From Salvia splendens (lineage: Eukaryota; Streptophyta; Magnoliopsida; Lamiales; Lamiaceae): a stretch of 64,000 nt of DNA. The DNA lies in NCBI RefSeq assembly GCF_004379255.2, contig NC_056048.1, positions 26,470,736-26,534,735 of the forward strand, in the 5' to 3' direction. Shown here in pieces: positions 21,681 through 30,582 of this stretch. How positions within the stretch are numbered: position 1 is the first letter of the stretch; each line of letters begins with the position of its first letter. The notes beneath the pieces are model-generated. The model made no database searches, was not told where the DNA came from, and saw only the letters and a program-made list of their open reading frames with translations. A program made the position numbers and the translations under genes.

Positions 21681-22946
21681 ATGGAGGCTATCTTTGCCTC
21701 CTTAGGGCCAGTTTCACCCGCTCCAATTTTCCACGGAGAGGGTGAGACCGAGCAGCTTGATCAGCAGACCGGAGACAGGCAGGCCGAGCAAGAGGTGCTG
21801 CTGATCGGTGATGGGGGCACCGAGCAGGCTGGGGGGAGCAGGGAGGCCGAGGCTGAAGCTGAGGCAGACAAGGAGAAGGAAGCTGAACCTCACCGAGGAG
21901 CCGGAGACGAAGCTGGCGGAGTATGATTTCGTCTCCCTTCTCTTAGTTTAGTTTCTTCCTTCTTGTAAAATGGCCTTGAAGCCCTCCTTGTGTAAAAAAA
22001 AATTTTTTCTTATGAATGAAAAAATTCTTCTTTCTGCACTTGTGTCTTCGTATAGCTTTTCGTACTCTCTTTTACTCCTGTTGTGGTTTACTACCTGCTC
22101 AGTAAACTGAAATGCCGAACTGACATAGGCTGCTTTGTATTCTTAACTCTTAAGGAGCTGGAGGTACTTCACTGGAAGCGGCTGTACTCTTCCGCTTTAG
22201 ACGAAGCTGAGAAAAAAGCCATAGCTGACCAGATGAAGAATGACGAACTCTTGGCTTGTTTAGTGAAGCTGGAGGCCGACAATAAGGACTTAGAGTCCGA
22301 AAAGAAAGATCTGGAGGCCGAACTGAATACTGCCGTCGCTGAGAGGACTGCGTATGAGGATTTCATCTGCAGACGCGGGGGAATGACCATCTCTGAAGTT
22401 CAGGAACGAGTTGACGAACTGTGGGAGGAATATCATGTACTCCGGAGGAACAATGCGCTAGAGAGCTCGGCTTGCCAACAAGTCGTGAAATCATTGCGGC
22501 GCTGGGCTTCTCGGTACGACATCATTCTTTCCCGGCGTCCCTCAATCGAGAGATTCCTTAGGCATTTCCCGCCAACAGATGCTCGCACTCCAGCTCAAAC
22601 CTCTGATTCACTTGCTCAAAACCCTATTCCAAGTCAGCAACGAACTCAGGAGCAACCGGAAACGTCAAGACGAGAACGGACTCAGGAGCAACCGGAAACG
22701 TCAAGACGAGGACGGACTGAAGTTCGTAGAGGAGCTGTGATTATGAGTGAGCAAGATCAACAAATGATTCGTGAAGAGACTCTTCGCCGCCGAGGTGCTA
22801 GAGCTTCCCGGGCTCAGGGAAGAGGCGGTAGGTCGATTAGAGCATCTCGTCGACCTGCTTATTCTTCAGCTGCCCGGAATGACCGAACTCGGCTTCACGA
22901 GGATTTTGTGAATAGATGGCTCAACTTTAGCAACCAGGGACAGTAG
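21681..22946 (+). CDS. Antisense gene of the Tat element, part 2 (coiled coil, Arg-rich tail)
   Basis: Two exons, 21681-21920 and 22155-22946, join in frame at GGA|GTATGA and CTCTTAAG|GAG to give about 343 residues. The first part is Glu/Ala-rich and acidic. The second has a strong coiled coil (LEADNKDLESEKKDLEAELN), the motif ICRRGGMTISEV, and a basic Arg/Ser-rich tail containing a perfect 12-residue tandem repeat (QEQPETSRRERT, then QEQPETSRRGRT, about 22648-22719). It is in the same frame as part 1, from which it is separated by a TGA at 21645 and ten sense codons. It could thus be the C-terminal half of one large protein of about 830 residues that has acquired a stop or a pair of compensating small indels. 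Its function is unknown. Confidence 0.55.
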
Positions 22947-23083
22947 AATAGTCCTTTGTAATGGCGTAACGCCTTCTTGTAGGGCAGCAGAATTATATGC
23001 CGAACAAGATTTAATAAATGAAATTTTCATTTCGCTTCTATCACTGCGTATTTACAGCTCAGCGAAAAAATTTCATCGTGCTC

Positions 23084-23240
23084 GTCCTCGGTCTTATGAA
23101 GTAAACTTCTTTGACCGGACTTGGTCCTCGGTCTTATGAAATAAACTTCTTTGACCGGACTCGTCTTTGGTCTTATGAAGTAAACTTCTTTGACCGGACT
23201 CGTCTTTGGTCTTATGAAGTAAATTTCTTTGACCGGACTA
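23084..23240. repeat. Four tandem copies of a 40-bp unit
   Basis: The core GTCTTATGAAGTAAACTTCT followed by TTGACCGGACT recurs with starts at 23084, 23124, 23163 and 23202, giving a period of 39-40 bp. It lies in the untranslated part of the Tat element, a location known for tandem repeat growth in this lineage. Confidence 0.9.
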
Positions 23241-23242
23241 AG

Positions 23243-23412
23243 CTTGTGTCCTAATTTGGCGAGTTTTATCGCTCGGATCGGACTTTCCCTTGTCCTAATT
23301 TGGGGATCGGACTTTCCCTTGTCCTAATTCGGCGAGTTTTATCGCATGGATCGGACTTTCCCTTGTCCTAATTCGGCGAGTTTTATCGCGTGGATCGGAC
23401 TTTCCCTTTGTT
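23243..23412. repeat. Tandem copies of a 48-bp unit
   Basis: Three near-full copies of GTCCTAATT.GGCGAGTTTTATCGC.TGGATCGGACTTTCCCTT, plus one shortened copy of about 28 bp lacking the GCGAGTTTTATCGC part. The block directly follows the 40-bp one and has an unrelated sequence, so two repeat families arose side by side. Confidence 0.9.
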
Positions 23413-23729
23413 GCAGTTCGTTTCAGACGAACTGCTTATTTCTTAAGCTGAATTGTGGTCTTGTATCCTCCTTAGAAGCTTGGACTCACAATCGTTGGCT
23501 TATACATGTTCTAAAAAGGGGATCAGCCTTCGAAGAACAAGATACCTCAGTAACATTTGTAAGAGACGACACGCACATAGACAGACAAAACGCACATAGA
23601 CAAATAAAAAGGACGAACAAGATTTTAAACTTTTATAAAACAAGCACAAAGAACAAGTAAAAAAAAAACAAAGAAAGCACATACCTCTAGGACCGAACTA
23701 GACACAAGACTGACTGACCGGACTGTCTC

Positions 23730-26700
23730 TTACAAATGGAACTTCTTAAGGTTGGAAACGTGCCATGTTCGGGGTACTTGTTCTCCTGACACGTGAGTCA
23801 ATTTGTAAGACCCTTTGCCGAGGACTTCTGACACCCGATATGGACCTTCCCATGTGGGTTCGAGTTTGCCCAGCTTTTCTGCTCGGCTTACTTCGTTGTT
23901 TCTCAAGACGAGATCTCCCACTTGAAATTGCAGCTTTTTCACCCTTTGGTTATAATACCGGGCTACTTGCTCCTTGTACTTGGCTGCTTTTATGCAGGCC
24001 AATTCTCTTCTTTCTTCGGCCAGATCTAGTTCGGCTCTCAGTCCGTCGTCATTCATTTCTGAGGAGAAATTTAGAGTTCGGGGACTGGGTACGCCGATCT
24101 CAACCGGAATCACGGCTTCAGTGCCGTACACCAGACTGTACGGAGTTTCACCGTTGGAGGTTTTGGGTGTAGTTCGGTAGGACCATAAGACTTGAGGGAG
24201 ATTTTCTACCCATTGTCCTTTGGCTTGTTCTAACCGAGCTTTTAACCCTTTCACCAAGATACGGTTTGTTACCTCCGTTTGTCCGTTTGCTTGTGGGTGG
24301 GAGACCGAAGTGAACCGCTGTTGAATATTCAGCTCTTGGCACCAATTCTTGAATGTCTTGTCGGTGAACTGAGTCCCATTATCCGAAATGAGGATGTGGG
24401 GTATGCCAAATCGGCACACTATGTTCTTCCAGACGAAATCCAATGCCTTCGAGCTCGTTATCGTAGCTAATGGTTCAGCCTCCACCCACTTCGTGAAGTA
24501 ATCCACGGCAACGATAAGGAATTTCATTTGCCGAGGAGCTTGTGGTAGTGGTCCTACTATGTCTATGCCCCATTGCATAAAAGGCCAAGGGCTTTGCATA
24601 GCACATAGATCGGTCTGCGGCATCCTTGGGATATTTGCATGGATTTGGCACTTCGTACATGTCTTGACGAGCTGCACTGCTTCTTGTACCAAAGTTGGCC
24701 AATAATATCCCCATCTCAGAACTTTTTTAGCTAAAGCTCTAGCTCCGATGTGGCTACCGCAAGATCCTTCATGAACTTCTCTAAGGATGTAGTCCGTCTC
24801 TTCTGGTCCTACACATCGCAATAACGGTTGAAGGTAGGACTTTCTGTATAGGACTCCTTCATGAAGTTCATACCGAAGTGCTCGGCATGTGATTTTCCGA
24901 GCTTCTCTCTTATCCTCGGGCAGTTGTCCTTGATCTAGATACTGTAAGATCGGCGTCATCCAGTTCGGCGAGCTGGTTACTGAATGTACCTCAGCTTCAT
25001 CAATGCTTCGGTGTAGTAATTCCTCCACCTTTGAGCTCGGATATGAGGCCAACTTACTTAAAGTATCTGCTCGGCTGTTTTCCGCTCTGGGAATGCGGAT
25101 TATCCGAAAATAAGAGAAACTTCGGCTAATGCTTTGCGCTTTGTCCAAGTATTTTTTCATCCTCTCATCTCGGGCTTCACTTGTACCCAGCATGTGATTC
25201 ACTATGACTTGTGAATCACAATGGATTTTGAGAGATTTGACAAATAGACTTTGCGCTAAGTGAAGTCCGGCAAGGAGGGCTTCGTATTCGGCTTCGTTAT
25301 TAGTAGTTGGGAATAAGAACCGAAGTGAATAAGTTACCTCGTGTCCGTCGGGAGCGATAAGTAGAATGCCAGCTCCACTTCCCGTTTTATTCGAAGCTCC
25401 ATCTACGAATCCGCTCCAGCAATCCGGCGGCTCTACTTCGGATTCCAGGGGTTGTGCTAGTTCGGTATTGGCAGAATTTTTCTGTTCGGCAATGACAGGG
25501 ATTACTTGATCGAACTTTGCCTCTGTAAGAAAATCTGCCAAGGCTTGTCCCTTGATGGCTTTCTGAGGTAGGTATTCGATTGAGTGTTCTCCCAACTCTA
25601 TGGCCCATTTGGCGATTCTGCCTGATGCTTCTGGCTTGGTCAAAACTTGCCGAAGTGGCAGATCGGTTAAGACGCATACCTTGTGAGCATAGAAGTATGG
25701 CCGCAGTCTCCTTGCTGCATTCACTAATGCCAGAGCAATTTTTTCCAGAGGTTGATACCTTGTTTCTGGACCTCTTAATGCTCGGCTTGTAAAGTAGATG
25801 GGAAGCTGCTTTAGGCCTTCTTCTCGTACAAGCACCGCGCTAATGGTTTGATCTGATGCCGCTAAGTATAAGAATATCACTTCGGCATCGGTTGGGGCAG
25901 AGAGAATTGGAAGCTTGGCTAAATAACTTTTGAGCTCGTCAAAAGCCTTTTTCTGCTCGGCTCCCCACTCAAACTTTGGTGCCTTTTTCAACACTTTGAA
26001 GAACGGCAGTTGCTTTTCGGCTGCTTGGGAAAGGAATCTATTCAGTGCGGCTAGACATCCAGTTAGCCTTTGCACATCATGTATGGACTTCGGCATCGCC
26101 ATGTTCTGAACAACTTGAACTTTTGAGGGATTTGCCTTGAGTCCGTCCTTTGAAACCCAACAACCCAGAAACTTTCCCGAATCTACCAAAAAGGTACATT
26201 TTTGGGGATTGAGTTTGAGGTTGGCTTTTTTGAGCACGTCGAGGGTGGATTTGAGGTTGTCTTCGTACTCCGAAGTGCTTCTGCTTTTGACGACTATGTC
26301 GTCAACATACACTTCAACCTCTTTTCCTATCAAATGCCGAAAAAGCTTATCTACCATCCTTTGATATGTGGCTCCGGCATTCTTTAAACCGAATGGCATC
26401 TTTTTATAAGCAAAGATGCCGAAGTCAGTAATGAAAGCCGTTTTTGAAGCATCATTCTCATCCATTAAAACTTGGTGGTAGCCTTTGTATAAATCAAGAA
26501 AACAGAAAATTTCGAAGCCGATCAAAGCTTCTACTTTTTTATCTATGTTCGGAAGGGGATAGCAATCTTTAGGACAGTGCTTGTTTAGATCGGTAAAATC
26601 TATGCACATCCGCCATCCTCCTTCTTTTTTCTTGATCATCACAGGATTGGCCACCCAAGAAGGATATTTCACCTCGAATAATACATCCGCTTTCAATAAT

Positions 26701-26993
26701 TGGCGGACTTCGTCATGGATGACTTGATTTCTTTCTGCCGCAAAGAGTCTTTGCTTCTGTTTTATAGGCCGGACTGAAGGATCAATATTTAACCGATGAG
26801 TGATTACCTCAGGGGGCACTCCGGTCATGTCCAACGGAGACCAAGCAAAGACATCTTTGTACTCCTTGAGGAGCTGGATGGTCTTTTCCCGGAGTAGAAG
26901 CGTTCCCGCGAAACCGATCTTGACCGTTCTGGATGGATCATCTTCGTATAACTGAACGGTCATTGAGTTCGACTCTGGTGTGACTTCGGTCAT
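23730..26993 (-). CDS. pol: Pol polyprotein (RT, RNase H, aRNase H, integrase)
   Basis: An uninterrupted frame of 1087 codons. The reverse transcriptase (about 95-300) has CFLDLYKGYHQV and the catalytic YVDD at 229-232. The first RNase H-like domain spans about 340-480. A second, archaeal-type RNase H (about 525-650) has D531 (FVDGAS), E568, D593 and D643. The integrase has the HHCC zinc finger (H741, H748, C779, C782) and the DD35E triad D811, D871 and E907 (NGQTEV). The C-terminus has a GDLVLRN chromo-like barrel remnant and LGKLEPTWEGPY. All catalytic residues are present, so the enzyme may be functional. The frame is continuous with gag-pro through UAG at 27027-27029, so Met 26993 is only the first internal Met; real translation probably depends on readthrough or processing. 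Confidence 0.96.
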   Translation of the reverse strand: MTEVTPESNSMTVQLYEDDPSRTVKIGFAGTLLLREKTIQLLKEYKDVFAWSPLDMTGVPPEVITHRLNIDPSVRPIKQKQRLFAAERNQVIHDEVRQLLKADVLFEVKYPSWVANPVMIKKKEGGWRMCIDFTDLNKHCPKDCYPLPNIDKKVEALIGFEIFCFLDLYKGYHQVLMDENDASKTAFITDFGIFAYKKMPFGLKNAGATYQRMVDKLFRHLIGKEVEVYVDDIVVKSRSTSEYEDNLKSTLDVLKKANLKLNPQKCTFLVDSGKFLGCWVSKDGLKANPSKVQVVQNMAMPKSIHDVQRLTGCLAALNRFLSQAAEKQLPFFKVLKKAPKFEWGAEQKKAFDELKSYLAKLPILSAPTDAEVIFLYLAASDQTISAVLVREEGLKQLPIYFTSRALRGPETRYQPLEKIALALVNAARRLRPYFYAHKVCVLTDLPLRQVLTKPEASGRIAKWAIELGEHSIEYLPQKAIKGQALADFLTEAKFDQVIPVIAEQKNSANTELAQPLESEVEPPDCWSGFVDGASNKTGSGAGILLIAPDGHEVTYSLRFLFPTTNNEAEYEALLAGLHLAQSLFVKSLKIHCDSQVIVNHMLGTSEARDERMKKYLDKAQSISRSFSYFRIIRIPRAENSRADTLSKLASYPSSKVEELLHRSIDEAEVHSVTSSPNWMTPILQYLDQGQLPEDKREARKITCRALRYELHEGVLYRKSYLQPLLRCVGPEETDYILREVHEGSCGSHIGARALAKKVLRWGYYWPTLVQEAVQLVKTCTKCQIHANIPRMPQTDLCAMQSPWPFMQWGIDIVGPLPQAPRQMKFLIVAVDYFTKWVEAEPLATITSSKALDFVWKNIVCRFGIPHILISDNGTQFTDKTFKNWCQELNIQQRFTSVSHPQANGQTEVTNRILVKGLKARLEQAKGQWVENLPQVLWSYRTTPKTSNGETPYSLVYGTEAVIPVEIGVPSPRTLNFSSEMNDDGLRAELDLAEERRELACIKAAKYKEQVARYYNQRVKKLQFQVGDLVLRNNEVSRAEKLGKLEPTWEGPYRVSEVLGKGSYKLTHVSGEQVPRTWHVSNLKKFHL

Positions 26994-27020
26994 TTCGCTT
27001 GCCTCTGACTCCGGCTGCTG

Positions 27021-27029
27021 TGATTGCTA
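27021..27029 (-). promoter_or_regulatory. Gag/pol UAG with CARYYA-type readthrough context
   Basis: On the minus strand the gag-pro frame ends UAG CAA UCA and continues in the same frame for 33 bases to the first Met of pol. UAG followed by CARYYA is the known leaky context of tobamovirus-type readthrough. The match is exact at the consensus level. That it works as readthrough here is inference; an intron spanning the stop, as in Ogre elements, is the alternative. Confidence 0.6.
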
Positions 27030-29138
27030 TGCTTGATGATGCCGATCTGATTGCTCGGCACTTTTAAGCGCAATCTGCAGACACTCTTTTGCTCTCTTTT
27101 GATCACCTCGGATGACCGCTATCCCACCTTTAGTGGGAATCTTGATGGTGAGGTGATAAGTAGAGCAAACGGCCCGAACTGCGTTGAGCCAGTCTCTTCC
27201 CAAGATGATGTTGTACGGGGACCGAGCTTTTACCACAAAGAACTCGATCATCGTACTGGAGCTTGTAGGCGCTTTTCCCACCGTGATCGGAAGGCTGATA
27301 ATACCTTCAGGGCGGGTGTCCTCCTGGGCGAAACTTTTCAGAGGAAGTGGAGCCGGACTGAGCCGAGCTGGATCCACTTCTAGTTTATCGAAACATTCTT
27401 TAAAAAGAATGCTGACTGACGCTCCGGTATCCACAAACACTCTGTGGATCAGTTTGTTTGCCACTCCGGCTTGGATGACAATAGCGTCTTGATGAGGAGA
27501 GATGGCCGGGACGGGATCTGCATCTGAAAATGTAATCACTTCGTCCTGCTTCAGCCTTTTATGCGTTGGCTCCTCTCGATTGAAGCCTCTGCGCTCTGAC
27601 TTCAGGGACGATTTAGTCTTCCCGGCGGGGAGAGCATCAATAGTCAGGATTACTCCATCATATTGCAGCTCGTCATCGTCTTCGGGGTCCTGTTGCTTTT
27701 TCAGATCCTGAGGAGCGCAGTTTGCACCTCTCTGCTTTTTGTTCTTTTTCGGCTGCTTGCTTTGGTATTTTTTTAACGTTCCTGCTTTCACAAGAGCGTC
27801 AATACCTGCAGCCAAATGTCGGCACTCCTCGGTATCGTGACCGTGGTCTTGATGGAAGGAGCAATATTGATCCTGAGGTCGACGCGCGGCCGATTTCGTC
27901 ATCCGCTTTGGTTTTTCGAACATATCGGAATGCAGTTCGAAAATTTCCGCTCTCGACTTGTTCAATGGTACGAACTGGGCGGGCGGCTTCTCGGGATTGA
28001 GACGTGGCCCCAATCGGTCTTGCACCGGAGTCCTTTGAATCCTTTCAAAAGGAGTTCGGCGAGGATGTCCCTGATCGCCAAAAGGAGTTCGGCGAGGATG
28101 TCCCTGATCGCTATGATCGGGCTTCCTCCTGTCTCCTCGGGATGAGCTGTCTAAAGACCGTTTGCGACGGTCTGCCTCATCGGCACGGGAGAACTGGTCC
28201 GCAATGTCCCACATCTCTTGAGCTGTTTGCGGACTGCATTCCACGAGCTTTCTGTAGAGAGCTCCGGGCAGGATTCCATTTTGGAATGCCGAAATGACAA
28301 GTAGATCATTGAGATCATCTACTTGCAGGCATTCCTTGTGGAATCTCGTCATAAAGTCGCTGATCTTTTCGTCGCGACTTTGACGTATAGAAAGCAGCTG
28401 AGCCGAAGTGATTCGGGCTTCCGCTTTCTGAAAGAACCTCCTGTGGAAAGCATCCATTAGATCTCGGTAAGATCTAATGCTGCCTTGGGGGAGGCTATCG
28501 AACCACCTTCTTGCGTTCCCGATAAGCAGCTCGGGAAACAGCTTGCACATATGGACCTCATTGAGACCTTGGTTCGCCATGTTATACTGATAGCGTCCCA
28601 GGAAGTCATGAGGATTCACTAACCCGTCATAAGTCATCGACGGAGTTCGGTAGTTCTGTGGCAAGGGAGTTCGGGTGATATCGTCCGAGAACGGAGTCTT
28701 CAATGCTCCGTACATGGCGAACCCGACATCTCTTCGGTATGGAGGAGATGGAGTTCTCCTGTGATTCCGGTACCAAGGAGGAACAGGAACATGTCGGGGT
28801 TGAGGATTCTTCTTCCTGGAAGACACGGCACTACTGCGGTAGTGACTTTCATGTCTGGATGAGGAGGGAGAATCCACCGTTTTCGTCTCCGGCTTTTGGC
28901 CCTTTTGCAGGAAAATTAAGAACTCTTCCTGCTTCTCGGCCAAAAACAACTTGACAGCCTCGTTCAAATCGGGCTGCTGGGAAGACTCGGGGCGATGAGT
29001 CTTTGAGCGGCTTGTTCCTTCTCCGTGAGAACTGGAAGTAGATTTCTCCCGAGGCTGTTTTCCAGACCTGCGGGCTGGACTAGCTTCCTCAGGGTTATCA
29101 CGAACGGTATTATGGGTGTTATGTGATCTGGTATGCAT
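27027..29138 (-). CDS. gag: Gag-protease polyprotein
   Basis: The frame has 703 codons from ATG 29138, which lies just after a run of about 19 A on the coding strand. Residues about 160-330 form the Retrotrans_gag domain (ARRWFDSLPQGSI, FHRRFFQKAEARITSAQLLSIRQ). A Tat-type zinc knuckle follows (CSFHQDHGHDTEEC, 426-439), then the aspartic protease with DTG at 570-572 (VFVDTGASVSILF) and IILGRDWL. A duplicated 11-residue unit (GDQGHPRRTPF) occurs near 345-364. The open frame extends upstream into the LTR, but the ATG at 29138 is preferred because the upstream part lies in the primer-binding site and LTR. Translation ends at UAG 27027, followed in frame by pol. Confidence 0.94.
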   Translation of the reverse strand: MHTRSHNTHNTVRDNPEEASPARRSGKQPREKSTSSSHGEGTSRSKTHRPESSQQPDLNEAVKLFLAEKQEEFLIFLQKGQKPETKTVDSPSSSRHESHYRSSAVSSRKKNPQPRHVPVPPWYRNHRRTPSPPYRRDVGFAMYGALKTPFSDDITRTPLPQNYRTPSMTYDGLVNPHDFLGRYQYNMANQGLNEVHMCKLFPELLIGNARRWFDSLPQGSIRSYRDLMDAFHRRFFQKAEARITSAQLLSIRQSRDEKISDFMTRFHKECLQVDDLNDLLVISAFQNGILPGALYRKLVECSPQTAQEMWDIADQFSRADEADRRKRSLDSSSRGDRRKPDHSDQGHPRRTPFGDQGHPRRTPFERIQRTPVQDRLGPRLNPEKPPAQFVPLNKSRAEIFELHSDMFEKPKRMTKSAARRPQDQYCSFHQDHGHDTEECRHLAAGIDALVKAGTLKKYQSKQPKKNKKQRGANCAPQDLKKQQDPEDDDELQYDGVILTIDALPAGKTKSSLKSERRGFNREEPTHKRLKQDEVITFSDADPVPAISPHQDAIVIQAGVANKLIHRVFVDTGASVSILFKECFDKLEVDPARLSPAPLPLKSFAQEDTRPEGIISLPITVGKAPTSSSTMIEFFVVKARSPYNIILGRDWLNAVRAVCSTYHLTIKIPTKGGIAVIRGDQKRAKECLQIALKSAEQSDRHHQA

Positions 29139-29210
29139 TTTTTTTTTTTTTTTTTTTGGGGTGGAAAAAGGGTCAAAAATTCGCTTTATCACAAATTTGG
29201 TTCTCTGTTT

Positions 29211-29226
29211 CCCACAGACGGCGCCA
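29211..29226 (-). other. Primer-binding site of the Tat element
   Basis: TGGCGCCGTCTGTGGG lies one base inside the 5' LTR on the minus strand. It has the TGG start required to pair with a tRNA 3' CCA end. The tRNA was not identified with confidence. Confidence 0.8.
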
Positions 29227-29227
29227 G

Positions 29228-30040
29228 TGATGGTTGGGCGAATTTTTGATGATAGTAAATGCAGGTAATGAATATAGATCACGACACAAGGAATTACGTG
29301 GTTCGATTTACTGAGGTAAATCTACGTCCACGGGAAGAAAGGAGGGCAAGATTGTATTGCTTGATCTGGTTTTCCAGCTTACAAATACAGACTTGCTAAA
29401 TGATATTTGATCTCTAGAGAGCCCTTTCTCTATCTGATCTAAGTTCTATTTATACATTGAACTAAGATCGTGGCTTGCATCACCACTAACTAGGTCGTGG
29501 CTTACATCACCACTAACTAGGTCGTGGCTTACATCACCACTAACTAGGTCGTGGCTTACATCACCACTAAGTAGGTCGTGGCTTACATCATCAGTAATTA
29601 TGTCGTGGATGTCGTGGAGGTCATGAGATCCTGCATGGGTCCACTATCTCTTTGTTTGGTCCGCTATCCTGCATGAGATCCTGCATGAGTTGACACCACT
29701 ATCTCCCAGTTCGGTCGAATAATGAGACCGAACTGCTGAACTATTGCCGAGCAGCTTTTGCCAATCTGAGAGTAGAGCTTGATTGGTCGGCTTTTACCGA
29801 GCTGTAGGCTGGGGCCGAACTCTTTGGTAATGTCGAACTGATACTCTTCCTTGGGGACCGAACTGCTGAGCTATTGCCGAGCAGCTTTTGCCAATCTGAG
29901 AGTAGAGCTTGATTGGTCGGCTTTTACCGAGCTGTAGGCTGGGGCCGAACTCTTTGGTAATGCCGAACTGATACTCTTCCTTGGGCTTTGGGCTGATGGG
30001 CCGTCACTGCTATTGGGCTTGTTTAGTACGTACCCCATCA
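29228..30040 (-). repeat. 5' LTR of the Tat element (with TATA box)
   Basis: An 813-bp LTR, collinear with the 3' LTR at an offset of 10315. On the minus strand a good TATA box (GTATAAATAG, 29446-29455) would start transcription toward gag. The LTR also carries the 27-bp (five copies) and 130-bp (two copies) internal tandem repeats. Its outer edge is followed by the TSD CAAAC. Confidence 0.95.
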
Positions 30041-30345
30041 CAAACTAAATCACGTAGCTCGTTCTTGAGTGGGTCCACCAGTGGACTCCGGCGGTGGTGG
30101 TATGGGCCAAGGGGGGCGACTTGTGGCTCATAAATGTGATTCTTCCCATGTCGCACGTGCTCTGGCACAGCATGCGCCGCGGAGCTTGGATGCAAACACT
30201 TTGAGGCGTCTCTTCTTTTTTCAGACTGCGGTGAATCGTGTGTTCACTTTGCACACTCTCAGCGCCGGGAGTTTCCTTACCCATCTCTAAAATGCACTCA
30301 AAACCCATAAGTGTGTTATAAATACAACTTGGTACGCGGATCTCA
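30041..30345 (-). pseudogene. DUF247 pseudogene, N-terminal part
   Basis: The minus strand encodes VPEHVRHGKNHIYEPQVAPLGPYHHRRSPLV and LKNELRDLV, the N-terminal block of DUF247 proteins (IYEPQ...GPYHH). It ends at the retrotransposon insertion and continues at 18912. An upstream segment (ESVQSEHTIHRSLKKEETPQSVCIQAP) is in another frame, so at least one frameshift lies near 30180. A second frame change at or near the retrotransposon junction is needed to read on into 18912. The gene was therefore probably already defective, or decayed after insertion. Confidence 0.8.
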
Positions 30346-30379
30346 CGTACTTCACTCACAATTTATTCTAAAACTAATA

Positions 30380-30580
30380 CTTCCTGCGCCCCACAAAGTT
30401 TTTCCTATTTTTACCATTTTCGTCCGTCCCACTTGGAATCTTACCAAAAATAGACATTTATCAATCTCCTCAATATGAGACCATTATTTCACTACACTTC
30501 CATTTAACACAAAGTCAAACAATTTCTTAAAATCTGAGCCGAGACAAATTTAGACAAACTTTGTGGGACGGAGGAAATAG
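30380..30580. mobile_element. Stowaway-type MITE, complete
   Basis: The left end CTTCCTGCGCCCCACAAAG follows TA. The right end CTTTGTGGGACGGAGGAA is followed by ATAGTA. The termini are imperfect inverted repeats of about 20 bp around an AT-rich core of about 200 bp in total. Confidence 0.8.
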
Positions 30581-30582
30581 TA

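Larger units (their letters stand above)
22947..23729. other. Tat element 3' region with tandem repeats
   Basis: This non-coding spacer lies between the ends of two convergent transcription units, the antisense gene and pol. It holds two tandem repeat blocks, listed separately. A possible polyadenylation signal for the antisense gene is the AATAAATGAAA at about 23011. The interval 23420-23720 has no recognised feature. Confidence 0.6.
18913..30040 (-). mobile_element. Full-length Ty3/gypsy Tat-lineage LTR retrotransposon
   Basis: Two 813-bp LTRs (18913-19725 and 29228-30040) begin TGATGGTTGGG and end ACCCCATCA, and are flanked by the perfect 5-bp TSD CAAAC (18908-18912, 30041-30045). Transcription runs right to left. 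Just inside the right LTR is the primer-binding site TGGCGCCGTCTGTGGG (29211-29226, minus strand). Next to the left LTR is a polypurine tract with a run of nine G (about 19726-19745). Gag-protease and pol are open except for one UAG between them. Pol contains RT, RNase H, a second archaeal-type RNase H, and integrase; the dual RNase H defines the Tat group. A spliced antisense gene and tandem repeats lie between pol and the left LTR. Only two LTR mismatches were noticed by eye, which implies a recent insertion. Confidence 0.97.

Noticed and set aside
23765..24470. Plus-strand ORFs opposite pol
   Set aside because: They lie antisense to the integrase coding sequence. Unlike 20065-22946 they have no splice structure or domain of their own.
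27027..29282. Gag start in the LTR (751-codon frame)
   Set aside because: The frame upstream of ATG 29138 runs through the primer-binding site and LTR. It is open by chance; the same LTR frame also extends the DUF247 frame at 18967.
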